Source: Leptodactylus fallax
Taxonomy: Eukaryota > Chordata > Amphibia > Anura > Leptodactylidae
Length of the DNA stretch: 64,000 nt
Direction: 5' to 3'
Assembly: GCA_947044405.1 (NCBI GenBank)
Contig: CAMRHE010000321.1
Location: forward strand, 1,860,001 to 1,924,000
Shown here: piece by piece, positions 35,916 through 47,345 of the stretch
Numbering within the stretch: position 1 is the first letter of the stretch
Layout of the letters: each line of letters opens with the position of its first letter
The notes under the pieces: generated by a model
Databases searched by the model: none
Seen by the model: only the letters and a program-made list of their open reading frames with translations
What the model was told of the DNA's origin: nothing
Position numbers and translations under genes: made by a program

Positions 35916-36921
35916 TAAACTATAAGAAATTTACTTAGAATATTAAGCCTAGTGCTCAGTTTCATCTTTGTCCAACCATTTATGCATGATTATTGTAATT
36001 GCTTTTGTGTTGGTTGCTGAGCACACACTTTATTAACAATTATACATCTATGCATATACGGTATATCATAATATATAATTGTAGGTCTATTGTGAGATAG
36101 CTGACAGTCTTTTAGTGTTTGTGTTCAGGTAATTTAGCTTATGTCTGACTATATAAGGAACTGCATCAAGTTGTTATATTATAATATAAATGCAATGTAC
36201 TGTGCCTTTAATGTTCAATAACATGTTGAAGTGTAATAAAACAAAGGATTATAGTTTTATTTTAAAATTTACTACCACTCACATGAAACTAATGAGTATA
36301 CTTGGTCCACTTCATGACTTTGGCAGCAAATGCGGTCTCGTGTTTAGGGTGGAGATTACAGAACAACAAATATGTTTAACTGTGAGACATTTGTAATTCT
36401 GTTCCACCCTGTGTTTATTGTTTTCTAGCAGTTCAGCCAAATGTTCCTATTCTGCCGCATCACTGACCCCATTTGGAGGAGATTTCTGGAGGAGGGATAT
36501 AAAAATAAGTAAACAAATTATTAATATTCCATTGGGTTTAATCATGCACAATTTCATAATTTATCACCCAGACAGAAGTCCAAATTTATGTTATCATAAT
36601 ATGGGTCCTATTATGTTATAATAACATAAGACCCATTTTTTTCTTTTGTTCTGGTTCATTTATAGTTGTAAGTATTTACAACTATAAATGTAAGTATGTT
36701 TATCAAGATGCATGACACAACATGAGGATGAAAAGCTGGATGAAAAGAAAAATTAACCACAAATTAGTTAGAGAAAATGTTTGCTATTCTCTAGCACACA
36801 AACCTTACTCTACAGTAGAGGCCTTACTCTTATTCTATGTATACGTGCTGTAGAAGTGTTCAGATGCTGCCCTACAGCAAGTGTTCTGCTGTCTAAAACA
36901 TGCTAATATATTGTACATTGA
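35916..36921. other. No gene; one perfect-looking hairpin
   Basis: AT-rich. 36,599-36,638 contains ATGGGTCCTATTATGTTAT followed by its near-exact inverted copy, and 36,660-36,689 has a second inverted repeat (TTTATAGTTGTAA / TTACAACTATAAA). Both are short and may be chance or microMITE-like. Confidence 0.4.
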
Positions 36922-37905
36922 AAGTAAACCCAATAGCACAAAAATTAAAAAACTAAAATATTACTTTTATTAATATAAACTAAAAGGTCCAGGTCAGACC
37001 AGGAACACACATTAGAACAGTTAATAATGTGTATATGAGGTGGTCTTGATATAACCAGGTGTTCCAGAAATTCTCATGTATAAAGGGTAATGGTACAGAA
37101 CACCTCAATAAAGAGGAATCAATGAAGAGAACACGGGAGAACCTCAGACCACATTATCTCACTAAATAGCTTAGCCCTCAGACAATGAGAGAGCTGTTAT
37201 ATAATTGGACAGGTGAAAGGCAAATTACTACCTGAACATACACACTGAGCAGGACACTTGCCCATTCAGATAAAGTGAGCTAGACAGAGTAATAAACCCT
37301 AAAATGGGTAGCCCAGCTAGCCCCCCCTCAACGCGTTTTCCCCTACAGGTCCATCAGGAGGGTGTAAATTTCAGGCTATCTTCACTTGCTGCTGTCCACC
37401 ATCAGGGCACCAGTTTAACTGCAGTTTGCACTGCATTTGTGTATTGGCACATTAACTAACCGTGGCTGTTATTGTCCAGTACATATTAGCATAGAGGTTG
37501 ATCATATGCCACTGTCCACCATCAGGGCATTGGCTAGACAACAGCTTCTATTGCATATTAGTACTGGCATGCTATTTAACTGCGGTTGTTAGCATAATAC
37601 ATATCGGCATGTTTTTTTAAATTTACACCCTCCTGATGAAATTGTAGGGAGAAACACATTGAGGGACTCTAGTGAGGGTCTCTTGTGTTCTCTTCATTGA
37701 TTCCTCTTTATTGGGATGTTTTGTACCATTACCCTTTATATATGAGGATTTTTGGAACACCTGGTTATATCAAGACCACCTCATATACACATGCTATTAT
37801 CTGTTTTAATGTGTGTTCCTCGTCTGACCTGGACCTTTTAGTTTATATTAATAAAAGTTATATTTTAGTTTTTTCATTTTTGTGCTATTGGGTTTGCTTT
37901 CTAAA
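36922..37905. repeat. Long foldback element with a duplicated loop
   Basis: Outer arms of about 225 bp (36,922-37,150 and 37,676-37,905) are inverted copies, for example ACTAAAAGGTCCAGGTCAGA versus its complement near 37,835. Inner arms (about 37,316-37,376 and 37,615-37,676) are also inverted (CCTCCTGATG / CATCAGGAGG). Between the left outer and inner arms are about 165 bp without counterpart. The loop holds two tandem copies of about 105 bp, each starting CACTGTCCACCATCAGGGCA or near it. No protein is encoded. Confidence 0.75.
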
Positions 37906-38476
37906 TATGAGCACTTGATTCATACCCTAATTTTTTGAATACATTTGTAAATTGAAAATGAACAGTAAGGCCACACTCACACAAATAGAAAACAAAATAT
38001 CTAAATATATTTCTGAATGCCCTATTTAAACCAAAATGAAAATAGTGGGATGTGGCAATATCCAAAAAGGTACCTCTAAAACTACAAAATCTTTATTAAT
38101 ATTATTATTCTAAAAAGATCCAAAATCAGCAAATTTAGCTTCAAAACAGTAAAAACATGACTAGAGATTCCATAGGGATATGGGATGACGAGTAATGAAT
38201 TCTGTATCAACAGTCAATCTCCCAATGATACAATCATCCTGTATAGAAGATACCTCTAACAGCAGTATAGGGTGGTTTAGAGGTCAGCCCTCAATAAGTA
38301 TAGGCTGTATTGTTAGACCTCAATTAGACCATCCTAGATTATCTCGCACTAATGAAATGATGGAAATGGAGATGCATCAATAGGCTATTAATGCCATCCA
38401 GCACATAAAGGCTAGTGGGTAGCAATGCATCAATAGCCTAACCTGCCCTGAGACTAACGGGTGTAAATGTTACAAC

Positions 38477-39537
38477 TAGAGATGAGCGAATTTTTCAAAA
38501 ATTTGATTCGGCAGCTTCGCTGAATTTTCCAAAACGATTCGATCCGAATTAATTTGTGCCAAATCGCGTTAAAAAACAGCTATTTCCTGGCTGCAGAGAG
38601 CCTGTATAGTGGTGTAGCTGCTAAGAACGCTGCGCTACCTGATAGTTTACAAGTTACCATAGCAACGTGGCCTAGCGCGAAGTATCCAGCCTCGGTGTCT
38701 AGTAAGACACCATCGGGTAGCGCGGCGTCCTGTAGTTGCTAAGGACGCCATGTTACCCGTTAGTTTACACGTTACCATAGCAAAGTTGCCTAGTGCAAAG
38801 TAACCAGCCTCGGTGTCTCGCTAGATCCCCCACAGTAACACATCTCACAAAGATATCAAGCTCGCTATCCCCTACAGCTCAGCCCCACAGGGCCACAGCT
38901 TGCAAAATCCACCAAACCTGGACCATAGCTTGCCATCCCCTAAAGTAACACAACTCTAAATCCCCACCCCCACGCTACCCCCAAGTTCACCATGCACCCC
39001 AAAACTCACCCCACAGTTCACCATGCACCCCACATCTCTCCCTCCCACTGTCCACCGTGCACCCCACATCTCTCCCCACCACATTACACCCTGCACCCCA
39101 CATCTCTCCCTCCCACAGTATACCACGCACCTCACATCTCTCCATGTTCCTCCACTGCATGGGATACAACTTTCCATCATGTGTACAGACCTTCTTACAA
39201 GCAGACACGCCTTCCCAGTCACATAACTAGAGCATGTCATGTGACCGTCTGACGTCAGAAGGTCCTTACCGAGTATAGTATTTAGCCTTCATCACAATGC
39301 CATGCATGCAGCCAATCAGGGCTGGCTGGCTGCTGATTGGCTGTACGCATGGCATTGTGGGCAATCCCACGTTCCCAGAGTTCCTTGCCCATGTCCTAAC
39401 ATGTGCAGCAAGCCATTTTAGGAAAAAATGTGATTCGTTACCACGAAGTGTGAGGAAATCCGAATTCGATGCAAATCGAATATTTCCTGAAATTCGGATC
39501 AAATTCCACTTCGTCAGCTTGGATTCACTCAACTCTA
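38477..39537. mobile_element. Non-autonomous hAT element with 8-bp duplication
   Basis: Ends TAGAGATGAGCGAAT and inverted TAGAGTTGAGTGAAT, flanked by a perfect 8-bp duplication GTTACAAC (38,469-38,476 and 39,538-39,545). The subterminal arms are rich in AATTCG and TTCGCTG-type words. Internally there is a tandem duplication of about 115 bp (around 38,610-38,720 and 38,725-38,826) and a minisatellite at 38,989-39,148. No transposase. Confidence 0.9.
38989..39148. repeat. 34-bp minisatellite inside the hAT element
   Basis: About four to five units built on CATGCACCCCACATCTCTCC. A separate inverted repeat (GCCATGCATGCAGCCAATCAG / CTGATTGGCTGTACGCATGGC) lies at about 39,299-39,355. Confidence 0.8.
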
Positions 39538-39545
39538 GTTACAAC

Positions 39546-41092
39546 ACCACCATATCATATCAGTATAACACCTCATCTCATAGTAATAACAGCTGACGCA
39601 TTTCTAGAGCAGAAATAATGACTGCTCTGTCATCAGAGTAAGTATATTCTCTAGCTGTGAGCTATTTTAGAAGAGCCCCATCTGCACTAATACATGGCTG
39701 CATTCACACAAACATGAAAACGGACGTGTAATGGATGTTCTCTTAATGTCTGTCTTTAGAATAAAGGAGTCAATGGGGATATACACAGATACAAGTCACT
39801 GGGTCCATTTTCAACATCCATCAACATGGATTTGCACCGTTAAAAACAAATGAGTGGTTTGGTCAAAACAAAAAATAGACCAACATTAACATTCCTCCTG
39901 CATAAAGCAATGTCTTGCACAGAAATGTAAATGGAAAAACAATATGGCTGCTGAAATGCAGAAAGGCTAAAACAACAAAAAAAAAATTATTGCATCTTTA
40001 ATTAAAGCCCAAACTGTCTTGGTTGTTAAATAGAATGCATTGTCAGGAAATTGCCTATTGTTTAAATCACATTTTTATATTAAACATATTTAACAATAAT
40101 TTTTGGTGATGTTGTTTTTAATTTTCCAAATTAATAACTATATTTTAAAAAAATCCTAAAAATCTTGCAATTTCCAAATTTTTCCACGAAGCATAAAAAA
40201 TTCTACGACTTCCTGTTTCCAATAGAAGGACTACGGTCATGAACACAATGGTCAGGAGCATATCCTATTCACTTGTATGGAAAGGTTTTCTAGGCATACT
40301 CTGTGACCTGGGCAGAGGTCATTGTTTAGAGAGGGGAGTAGGTAAACTGTAAAATGATCTATTGTGACTGGTGGATTCTGTATCATACATATACATGATA
40401 GCTGTGATCATCAGTGTGCTGATAAGTGAGGTGGTTGCTGCAAAGAAATCTACAAAAAAAAAACTTGCAACTTGGAAAACACAGTGAACAACACAGTAAC
40501 AATACTACATTAATAATGTGTAAAGACTAAACAATTTCAAATAAGTGAAAAATAAGTAATAAAAAATAATCCATAAATTCATCTCATAAAATTCTTCCAA
40601 AACACCAAGTAATAACTTTCAGAATTATGGTATATGTAGAAGAAGTAGGTAATGTAGATTGTAATTCCTATATGGGAAAAAGTCTATAAATGCGCAGTAG
40701 AATATAATGGCACCATACAAGTAAGCAAAATAAAAAAGGATAATGTTGATTTTTATTATATGAATATTACTACACATTTGTGGTTTTTTTGCACAAAAGA
40801 GCCATTGCCATCATTTTGACATTATTTATATACAGTACACTACTGTTATCTTGCTTGTCAATTAAATAGTTTGCATAGATATTTTGCGCCTGTGATTGGA
40901 ATTTACTGTATGATGGTTTCTTTACATCAAATAGCACTTTTCCATAAGCATAAGGTCCAATTCAGACAGATCAGTTTTGATGTATTTCTTAGCTAAAGCA
41001 AGAGGAAATTTTTGCAAAGCTATCAGTGACTAACCCATTCACATTTTCTTTATTCTTTTACTCTGCATTGAATTGAATTTCTGCACATTTAC
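39546..41092. other. No feature recognised
   Basis: AT-rich. 39,695-39,840 has a GCATTCACACAAAC start like other MITE fragments here but no partner end. No gene. Confidence 0.35.
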
Positions 41093-41094
41093 TA

Positions 41095-42618
41095 CAACCC
41101 CAATTCCAATGAAGTTGGGACGTTGTGTAAAGCATAACTAAAAACAGAATACAATGATTTGCAAATCCTTTTCAACCTATATTCAATTGAATACACTACA
41201 AAGACAAGATATTTAATGTTCAAACGCATAAACTTTATTGTTTTTTTGCAAATACTCACTCATTTTGAATTTGATGCTTGCAACATGTTCCAAAAAAGCT
41301 GGGACAGGGGCAACAAAAGACTGGGAAAGTTGAGGAATGCTCAAAAAACAGCTGTTTGGAGCATTCCAGAGGTGAACAGGTTAATTGGAAACAGGTGAGT
41401 GTCATGATTGGGTATAAAGGGAGCATCCCCGAAAGTCTCAGTCATTCACAAGCAAGGATGAGGCAAGGTTCGCCACTTTATGAACAACTGCGTGAGCAAA
41501 TAGTCCAATAGTTTAAGAACAACATTTCTCAATGTACAATTGCAAGGAATTTAGGGATTTCATCACCTACAGTTCCATAATATCATCAAAAGATTCAGAG
41601 AATCTGGACAAATCTCTGCAAATAAGTGGCAAAGCCGAAAGCCAACATTGAATGCCTGTGACCTTCGATCCCTCAGTCGGCACTGCATTAAAAACCGACA
41701 TCATTCTGTAACGCATATTACCACATGTGCTCAGGGACACTTCAGAAAACCATTGTCAGTGATCACAATGGTGATCACTGTGCAAGTTAAAACTCTACCA
41801 TGCAAAGTGAAAGCCATAAATCAACAACACCCAGAATGTCTCATCTGAGATGGACTGACATAAAGTGGAAAAGTGTCCTGTGGTCTGACCAGTCCACATT
41901 TCAAATTGTTTTTGGAAATCATGGATGTCGTGTCCTCCGGGCCAAAGAGGAAAAGGACTGTCTAGATTGTTAGTGCAAAGTTCAAAAGCCAACATCTCTG
42001 ATGGTATGAGGGTGTGTTAGTGCCCATGGCATGGGTAACTTGCACATCTATGAAGGTACCATTAATGCTGAAAGGTACATACAGGTTTTGGAGCAACATA
42101 TGCTGCCATCCAAGCCACGTCTTTTTCAGGGACGTCCCTGCTTATTTCAGAAAGACAATGCCAAGCCACATTCTGCACTTGTTACAATAGCGTGGCTTCG
42201 TACTAAAAGAGTGCGGGTACTAGACTGGCCTGCCTGCAGTCCAGACCTGTCTCCCATTGAAACTTTGTGTCACATTATGAAACGCAAAATATGACAACAG
42301 AGACCCCAGACTGTTGAGTAACTGAAGTTGTAGATCAAGCAAGAATGGGAAAGAATTCCACCTACAAAGCTGCAACAATTCGTGTCCTCAGTTCCCAAAC
42401 GCTTATTGAGTGTTGTTAAAAGGAAAGGTGTGGCAGACATCAAATTCAAAATTAGTGAATATTTTCAAAAAACAAATAAAGTTTATATGTTTGAACATTA
42501 AATATCCTGTCTTTGTAGCGTATTCAATTGATTTGAATTGAAAAGGATTTGCAAATCATCATATTCTGTTTTTATTTATGTTTTACACAATGTCCCAACT
42601 TCATTGGAATTGGGGTTG
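41095..42618 (+). mobile_element. Tc1/mariner element with CAACCCCAATTCCAATGAAG ends
   Basis: The left end follows TA at 41,093-41,094; the right end is the inverted copy near 42,618, where the flanking TA is mutated to AA. Inverted ends of about 150 bp (for example AATGATTTGCAAATCCTTTTC / AAAAGGATTTGCAAATCAT). Both ends and a nearly full-length but decayed transposase are present. Confidence 0.92.
41458..42460 (+). pseudogene. Tc1/mariner transposase, decayed
   Basis: Likely start ATG 41,458 (MRQGSPLYEQLREQIVQ, then a stop). The DNA-binding region is recognisable in pieces (TIARNLGISSPTV). The catalytic domain has SAHGMGNLHIYEGTIN near 42,020, FQKDNAKPHSA (second Asp, near 42,146) and SPDLSPIETL (Glu, near 42,239), then a stop after MKRKI and C-terminal remains LQQFVSSVPKRLLSVVKRKG near 42,370. 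Several stops and frame changes; inactive. Confidence 0.88.
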
Positions 42619-42619
42619 A

Positions 42620-43651
42620 ACAAGCACTGTTCTTTTGTTTTGTTTTATACCTAAGAAACATTGAAACACTGACACATTTTGTAAAAGTTTCCTAAAACTA
42701 GGTGATAAGTGTATTGTGCATACTGTATATTTCACAGTCAAAGTTCAACTTGCAATATTCAATATAACCTGTGGGAGGAATATATAAGAAATTATGACAA
42801 AGGCTCTACCCTTCAGAAATGCTGTTTATGCTGCAGATTGTGGACAGTCATGATAAAAGAAGTTTTAGTAATGACATCAGTTTTTCAGTCAGTAAAGTTG
42901 TGTAGCCATGGAGAATACTGAAATCACTATGTGCCGGGCAAGGGTTCAAGAAATTATGCAATGTAAATAAAGAGAGATATGTGTTTTATTATACAGAGCC
43001 TGACAGGAGTCTGTGCTGCAGATGATAAGTGATGTCATTGGGGGCAACACTGAATTGTTCCCCTTTGTGCCAAGGGCTATTTGTCTGTGAGGGGTTATGT
43101 GTTCTGCTTGAAAGAATTCCACTTATTAATGAAGAAAAAGTCAATGCACTCATTCAAAGGAAACTCCATCCAGTACTAGAAATACTCTGTGCAGTCTGAG
43201 CTGCAGTGCACATTTTATTCATCTATTACGCATTCATTTGTGAACATTAATAATTCATTTTATTTTGATGCATATTTATGTCCAGTTTACAATGTTCAAT
43301 GAAAGAATTCTAATAAGAGGATTATTAGTCACATGTTGTACTCATTTATTATCCAATTATCATAACACAAACCCATTCTGAACATAAATTGCCATGCAGA
43401 CACACATCTAAAGGAGGCGTATGGCTTCGATGAAGGTCCCACATACCCACAAGCATTCTTCTCCCTCACCAACTAACAGTGGGAATTCCGAGTTGTCTGA
43501 TGCTCCTGCACAGCCTCAGTGTTATCACCAAATGGTTGTATAAGCTTCTTTTAAAATCAACTTTTCAACTTAAGAATAAGCCAGGCCACACACATTAGGT
43601 GTACAGAATGTCAGCTGAGGCCACTGTTTTTGGCTTGACAGACCAAAACCC
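42620..43651. other. No feature recognised
   Basis: AT-rich unique-looking sequence; no ORF carries a family motif and no repeat ends were found. Confidence 0.45.
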
Positions 43652-44326
43652 TTAAAGGGAGTCTATCGTTAAAAAAACCACTTTTAAGCTAATGGCACGT
43701 TGGAATGGCCTTTAAAAAGGCCATTCTTCTCCTACCTTTCATTGTTGTCTTCTCCCAGCTGTTTCTGTAAAAATGCGTTTCTTCAATTATGGAAATGATC
43801 CTCACGGAGCAGCCGGGGCGTTTCTCCCCTGGCAGCGAGCACCCACCGCGTCATCGCTTGTCACTGCCCATTAGTCTGTTGTGGTGAATCCCATCTTGGT
43901 CTTCTCTTTATCTTCTTTCTTCTACTTCCTCTGACGCAGCACTGGATGGCAGCGACTGCGCATGACAGGCCGCCATTTTCCGGTGGTCTGTACTGCGCCT
44001 CTTGTGAAAGACCACCATAAAATTGTGTCAGCATTGCGTCAGAGGAAGTAGAAGAAAGAAGATGCAAAGAAGACCAAGCTGGGAGTCACTACAGCAAGCT
44101 AATGGGCGGTGAAAAGCAATGACGCGATGGGTGCTTGCTGCCACGGAGGAACGCCCCGGGTGCTCCGTGAGGATCATTTCCATAATTGAAGAAATGTTTT
44201 TTTTACAAAAAGAAGACAACTGGGAGAAGACAACAATGAAAGATAGGAGAAGAATGGCCTCTTTAAAGGCCATTCCAATGTGCCATTACCTTAAAAGTGT
44301 TTTTTTTTAATAATAGATTCCCTTTA
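43652..44326. mobile_element. Large foldback element flanked by TTAA
   Basis: About 675 bp, almost entirely palindromic: arms of about 310 bp with a short central loop near 43,980-44,010. Ends are TTAAAGGGAGTCTATC and GATTCCCTTTAA. TTAA target sites are known for piggyBac and Kolobok transposons, so it is probably a non-autonomous member of one of these. Inside the arms is a further small palindrome (GGCCTTTAAAAAGGCC). The same terminus occurs at 1,816 and, as a right end, at 52,303. Confidence 0.8.
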
Positions 44327-44527
44327 ATGTGTTTGTGGCCTCCTGACTCTCCTCTGATGGCAGATGTTGGCACGAGAGAAGTGTCAGGTTTGTTGGATAT
44401 TTTTGCTCTTGGGGAGAGCCGCCATCACAAGAGGTGTCTGATAGCAGATTTTTCCCCTCTCCATTTTCAGAATATACAGTATGTGCAATTGGTTTGAATG
44501 AGCGTGCATATGTATGGGGGAACAGGA

Positions 44528-44648
44528 GAGTTAGGGTGGGTTCACACTTGCGGCGGCACTCTGTCCACTGCGAATCCGACCTAAATGTCGGAAAACTGGA
44601 TAGGGAAAGGTTTGCGATGCTTTGTTTAAAACCCTATTCACTTTAATA
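44528..44648. repeat. Left part of a split MITE
   Basis: Starts TTAGGGTGGGTTCACACTTG and is interrupted after TTCACTTTAAT. The word TTCACTTTAAT is repeated at about 45,202-45,212, where the MITE interior seems to continue, suggesting that 44,649-45,201 is an insertion with an 11-bp target duplication. Confidence 0.45.
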
Positions 44649-45201
44649 CTTCAAAAGAAAAATAAAAACAACAACGCCGAGCGGCACATAGCGTAATATT
44701 GCTTAAAAAATAGGTTGTACATAGATAATTGTGTTGAGAACAGGAGGTAGTCAAATGATTGGAGAAACAACAAGGATCATCCACTGAAAGTATGGTAGAA
44801 AGCCACTAAGTAACACAAAAGCACTGGTCTATATTATAGTGAGTGTTCAACTGGCTGGGTCTGATGGTAAACAGTACCCCTTCAATTGGTGATCTCACAA
44901 CCAGGATAGTTAGATATTATGGATGCTTGTATAGGTGGGTTCTCACCTTTTCAAGTTGTGCTGGCCCACAACTAATACAGTGGATGGATCCAGAGTATGT
45001 TTTGGTATATGTGAGCTGCGGAACCTCTAGGCATCAGAATCTCCTGGATCCAGACGGTATACAGGTAATGGATTGGTAGGAGAATCTCCCAAAAAATGAG
45101 GAGTGGGGACCGCGCTTCACCAAAGATGCTTTATTATACTCAAATACCACAACGTGTTTCGGGGAAATCAGATCCCCTTTATCAAGTGTACAAGAGACTA
45201 C
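44649..45201. repeat. Unclassified insertion in a MITE
   Basis: Bounded by the repeated word TTCACTTTAAT. It contains a CACAACGTGTTTCGGGG...CCCCTTTATCAAGTGTAC segment near 45,150-45,192, the style of a common vertebrate repeat with a small internal palindrome. No protein. Confidence 0.35.
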
Positions 45202-45400
45202 TTCACTTTAATGGGTTTTTAAAGCAATGTGCGGGTGTGCCCTTACACCCTCTGCGCCGCGAAGTCGTTTTTTTTCGTTGCAAACAAAGTCAGACATGCA
45301 GGACATTATTTCCGATGAAAAAAAACGGCTTCGCGGCGCAGAGGGTGTAAGTGCACACCCGCGCATTGCTTTAAAAACCCATTCAACTGGGACATCAATG
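45202..45400. repeat. Palindrome, right part of the split MITE
   Basis: Arms 45,207-45,282 and about 45,320-45,395 are inverted copies (for example CACCCTCTGCGCCGCGAAG / CTTCGCGGCGCAGAGGGTG). Opposite-strand ORFs consequently share the peptide CALTPSAPRSRFFS. Non-coding. Confidence 0.7.
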
Positions 45401-46824
45401 GGAGTCCCAGTTACAGGTGAAAACAGCCACAATTAACTGACAATAGTCAGTGGCAGAGCCAGCAGTATATTTATTTGAGGTGTAAATAACAACCTACTCA
45501 ATGACTAGAAATTGCTAGGTATCAATAATGTATACACAGGAGCAAACTACCCCTAAAATTTAACTTTTATTCACATATAGTTTAAAACAATATTATCCAT
45601 TGGTGATTTGTTATGTCACTAAAAATAATGACAATTATTCAGTGAGTGTGGCATGGGGATGAGTTAAGCCTTATAGTACTTATTAAGGCATTATTTTACA
45701 TAAGTTTTCAACACCCTAAATGAGAAGGTCAGCTTCCCAAACATATCAGATCTATTGTTTGCTCTTAGAAGAGCGCATCCTGTTAATATATATGCACATG
45801 GTACTCTCAATACCAGGAAGCGATCCCCACATATGACTCAATATCTGTTAGTAACAGTGCCAGTGAGTGTCTTAGTATATAACACAATAAAATTGTTCAT
45901 CAGCACTGGCTATCATGTCTCTATACCGAAATTGCTCCCTTGAAGACCAGTGGAAGATTATCAATCACGCTCTCAAAACAGTGCCCTCCCCTTTATCGCA
46001 GGAATCTTCACCATGCACTCAACAATGTCTTTATTATGAGATACATCTCTCCCTAAGACCCAGCAACTCTGCTACTTCGGGAAACACCCTGCACTTCCTC
46101 TATTCACTACATAGGATTCATTTAGTGCTATGTAATGTTAACAAGATATGGCAGAAGCAATATTAAACTGCTTCTATCTCTCCAGAATCTTTGGCTGTCT
46201 CTGACAGCTAGAGACCAGACTTGCTCCTACTAGATTGCAGGAGTAGGTACACCTAGACATTGCTGCAGAGTTAGGACCTGAACCACTGTCTTCAAAAGAG
46301 AGTGTTTGGGCCTTATCAGGTTAAAGCTCAGGCCATCAGATAATTAACTCCGTCATGTAAGAAGAGATCCTCAGATTCTTGGTCAGTAAGAATTGCTGTA
46401 TACAGAACAAAAGAGAAACACACTACATGGACATTACATTGTGGCACTTGTTAAAAAGAAAGGGACTACCATAATAATGAATTAACTTTTTATTTAGTTT
46501 TTATAGAGCTATAGATTCTGTATTGTGAATTCATTTGTTTACTTTTGTATACAATATACTGTATAAGGCATCGAACACTACATTGTATGATACGAGGATG
46601 CATTGTATACACCAATTAATGTGTTGTATAACACATTCCTTTAGAAAATTGCATATTGTGTAATATACTAATGACTGACCCAAGAGCCTAACCTGTTGTA
46701 TATTGCCAGCCACCAGGTCTTTTTGTTGTACACATTCAGAGAAAGGCTTCTGTATTGTATATTAAGCACAAGAAAAGGGTATGTACTGTATTCTTATGTC
46801 ATGTTGATTCCATCCTAACTTGAG
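45401..46824. other. No feature recognised
   Basis: AT-rich sequence without family motifs or terminal repeats. Confidence 0.45.
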
Positions 46825-47079
46825 GGGGTGCAGAAGGTGCAGCCGCACAGGGGCCCAGGAGCCTTAGGGGGCCCATAAACACTAGCATCAGTATTGAGAT
46901 TGCAGCTTCCACCTGGTCCATAAGCCAAGGAGACCCAAAGATTATCCTAACCACACTAAGGTTGATTAAACTCCTTAGCAGCTGTAGCCATCACTATCAA
47001 GAATTCGCTGTAGGGATGAGGTAGGGTGCCCCGGACAAAAGTTTGCCCTGGGGCCCACAAGACTTTAGTTACGCCACTG
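46825..47079. repeat. Dispersed repeat ending TAGTTACGCCACTG
   Basis: Contains a GGGGCCCAGGAG segment at left and GGGGCCCACAAG plus TTAGTTACGCCACTG at right, the latter being a CAGTGGCGTAACTAA terminus read inward. The left terminus is degraded. Probably a non-autonomous DNA transposon. Confidence 0.45.
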
Positions 47080-47345
47080 CTAGTGAGTAGATATTACATG
47101 CCACTGCTTCATTCGTGTAACATTATAAAGAATAGGCTAAATGATTTTCAACCTTATGACACATGATGTTAAGTATTAACATGCAAAGTTAGCCCATGTT
47201 TCAACAGAATGAAAATGGGGGAGGGAGGTATTCTTCTACATCAAACAGGTGTAATCTCTAGAAATCCCAATGAATGACACTGTAACCATCCTTTCCCAAT
47301 CTGCTGAAAAAGAGACTATGACTTTGCACTCTTGTACATAAAGTA

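Noticed and set aside
38987..39240. Cys/Gly-rich ORFs on both strands
   Set aside because: They translate the 34-bp minisatellite in the hAT element.
44028..44310. Opposite ORFs over the TTAA palindrome
   Set aside because: Both arise from the arms of a non-coding foldback element.
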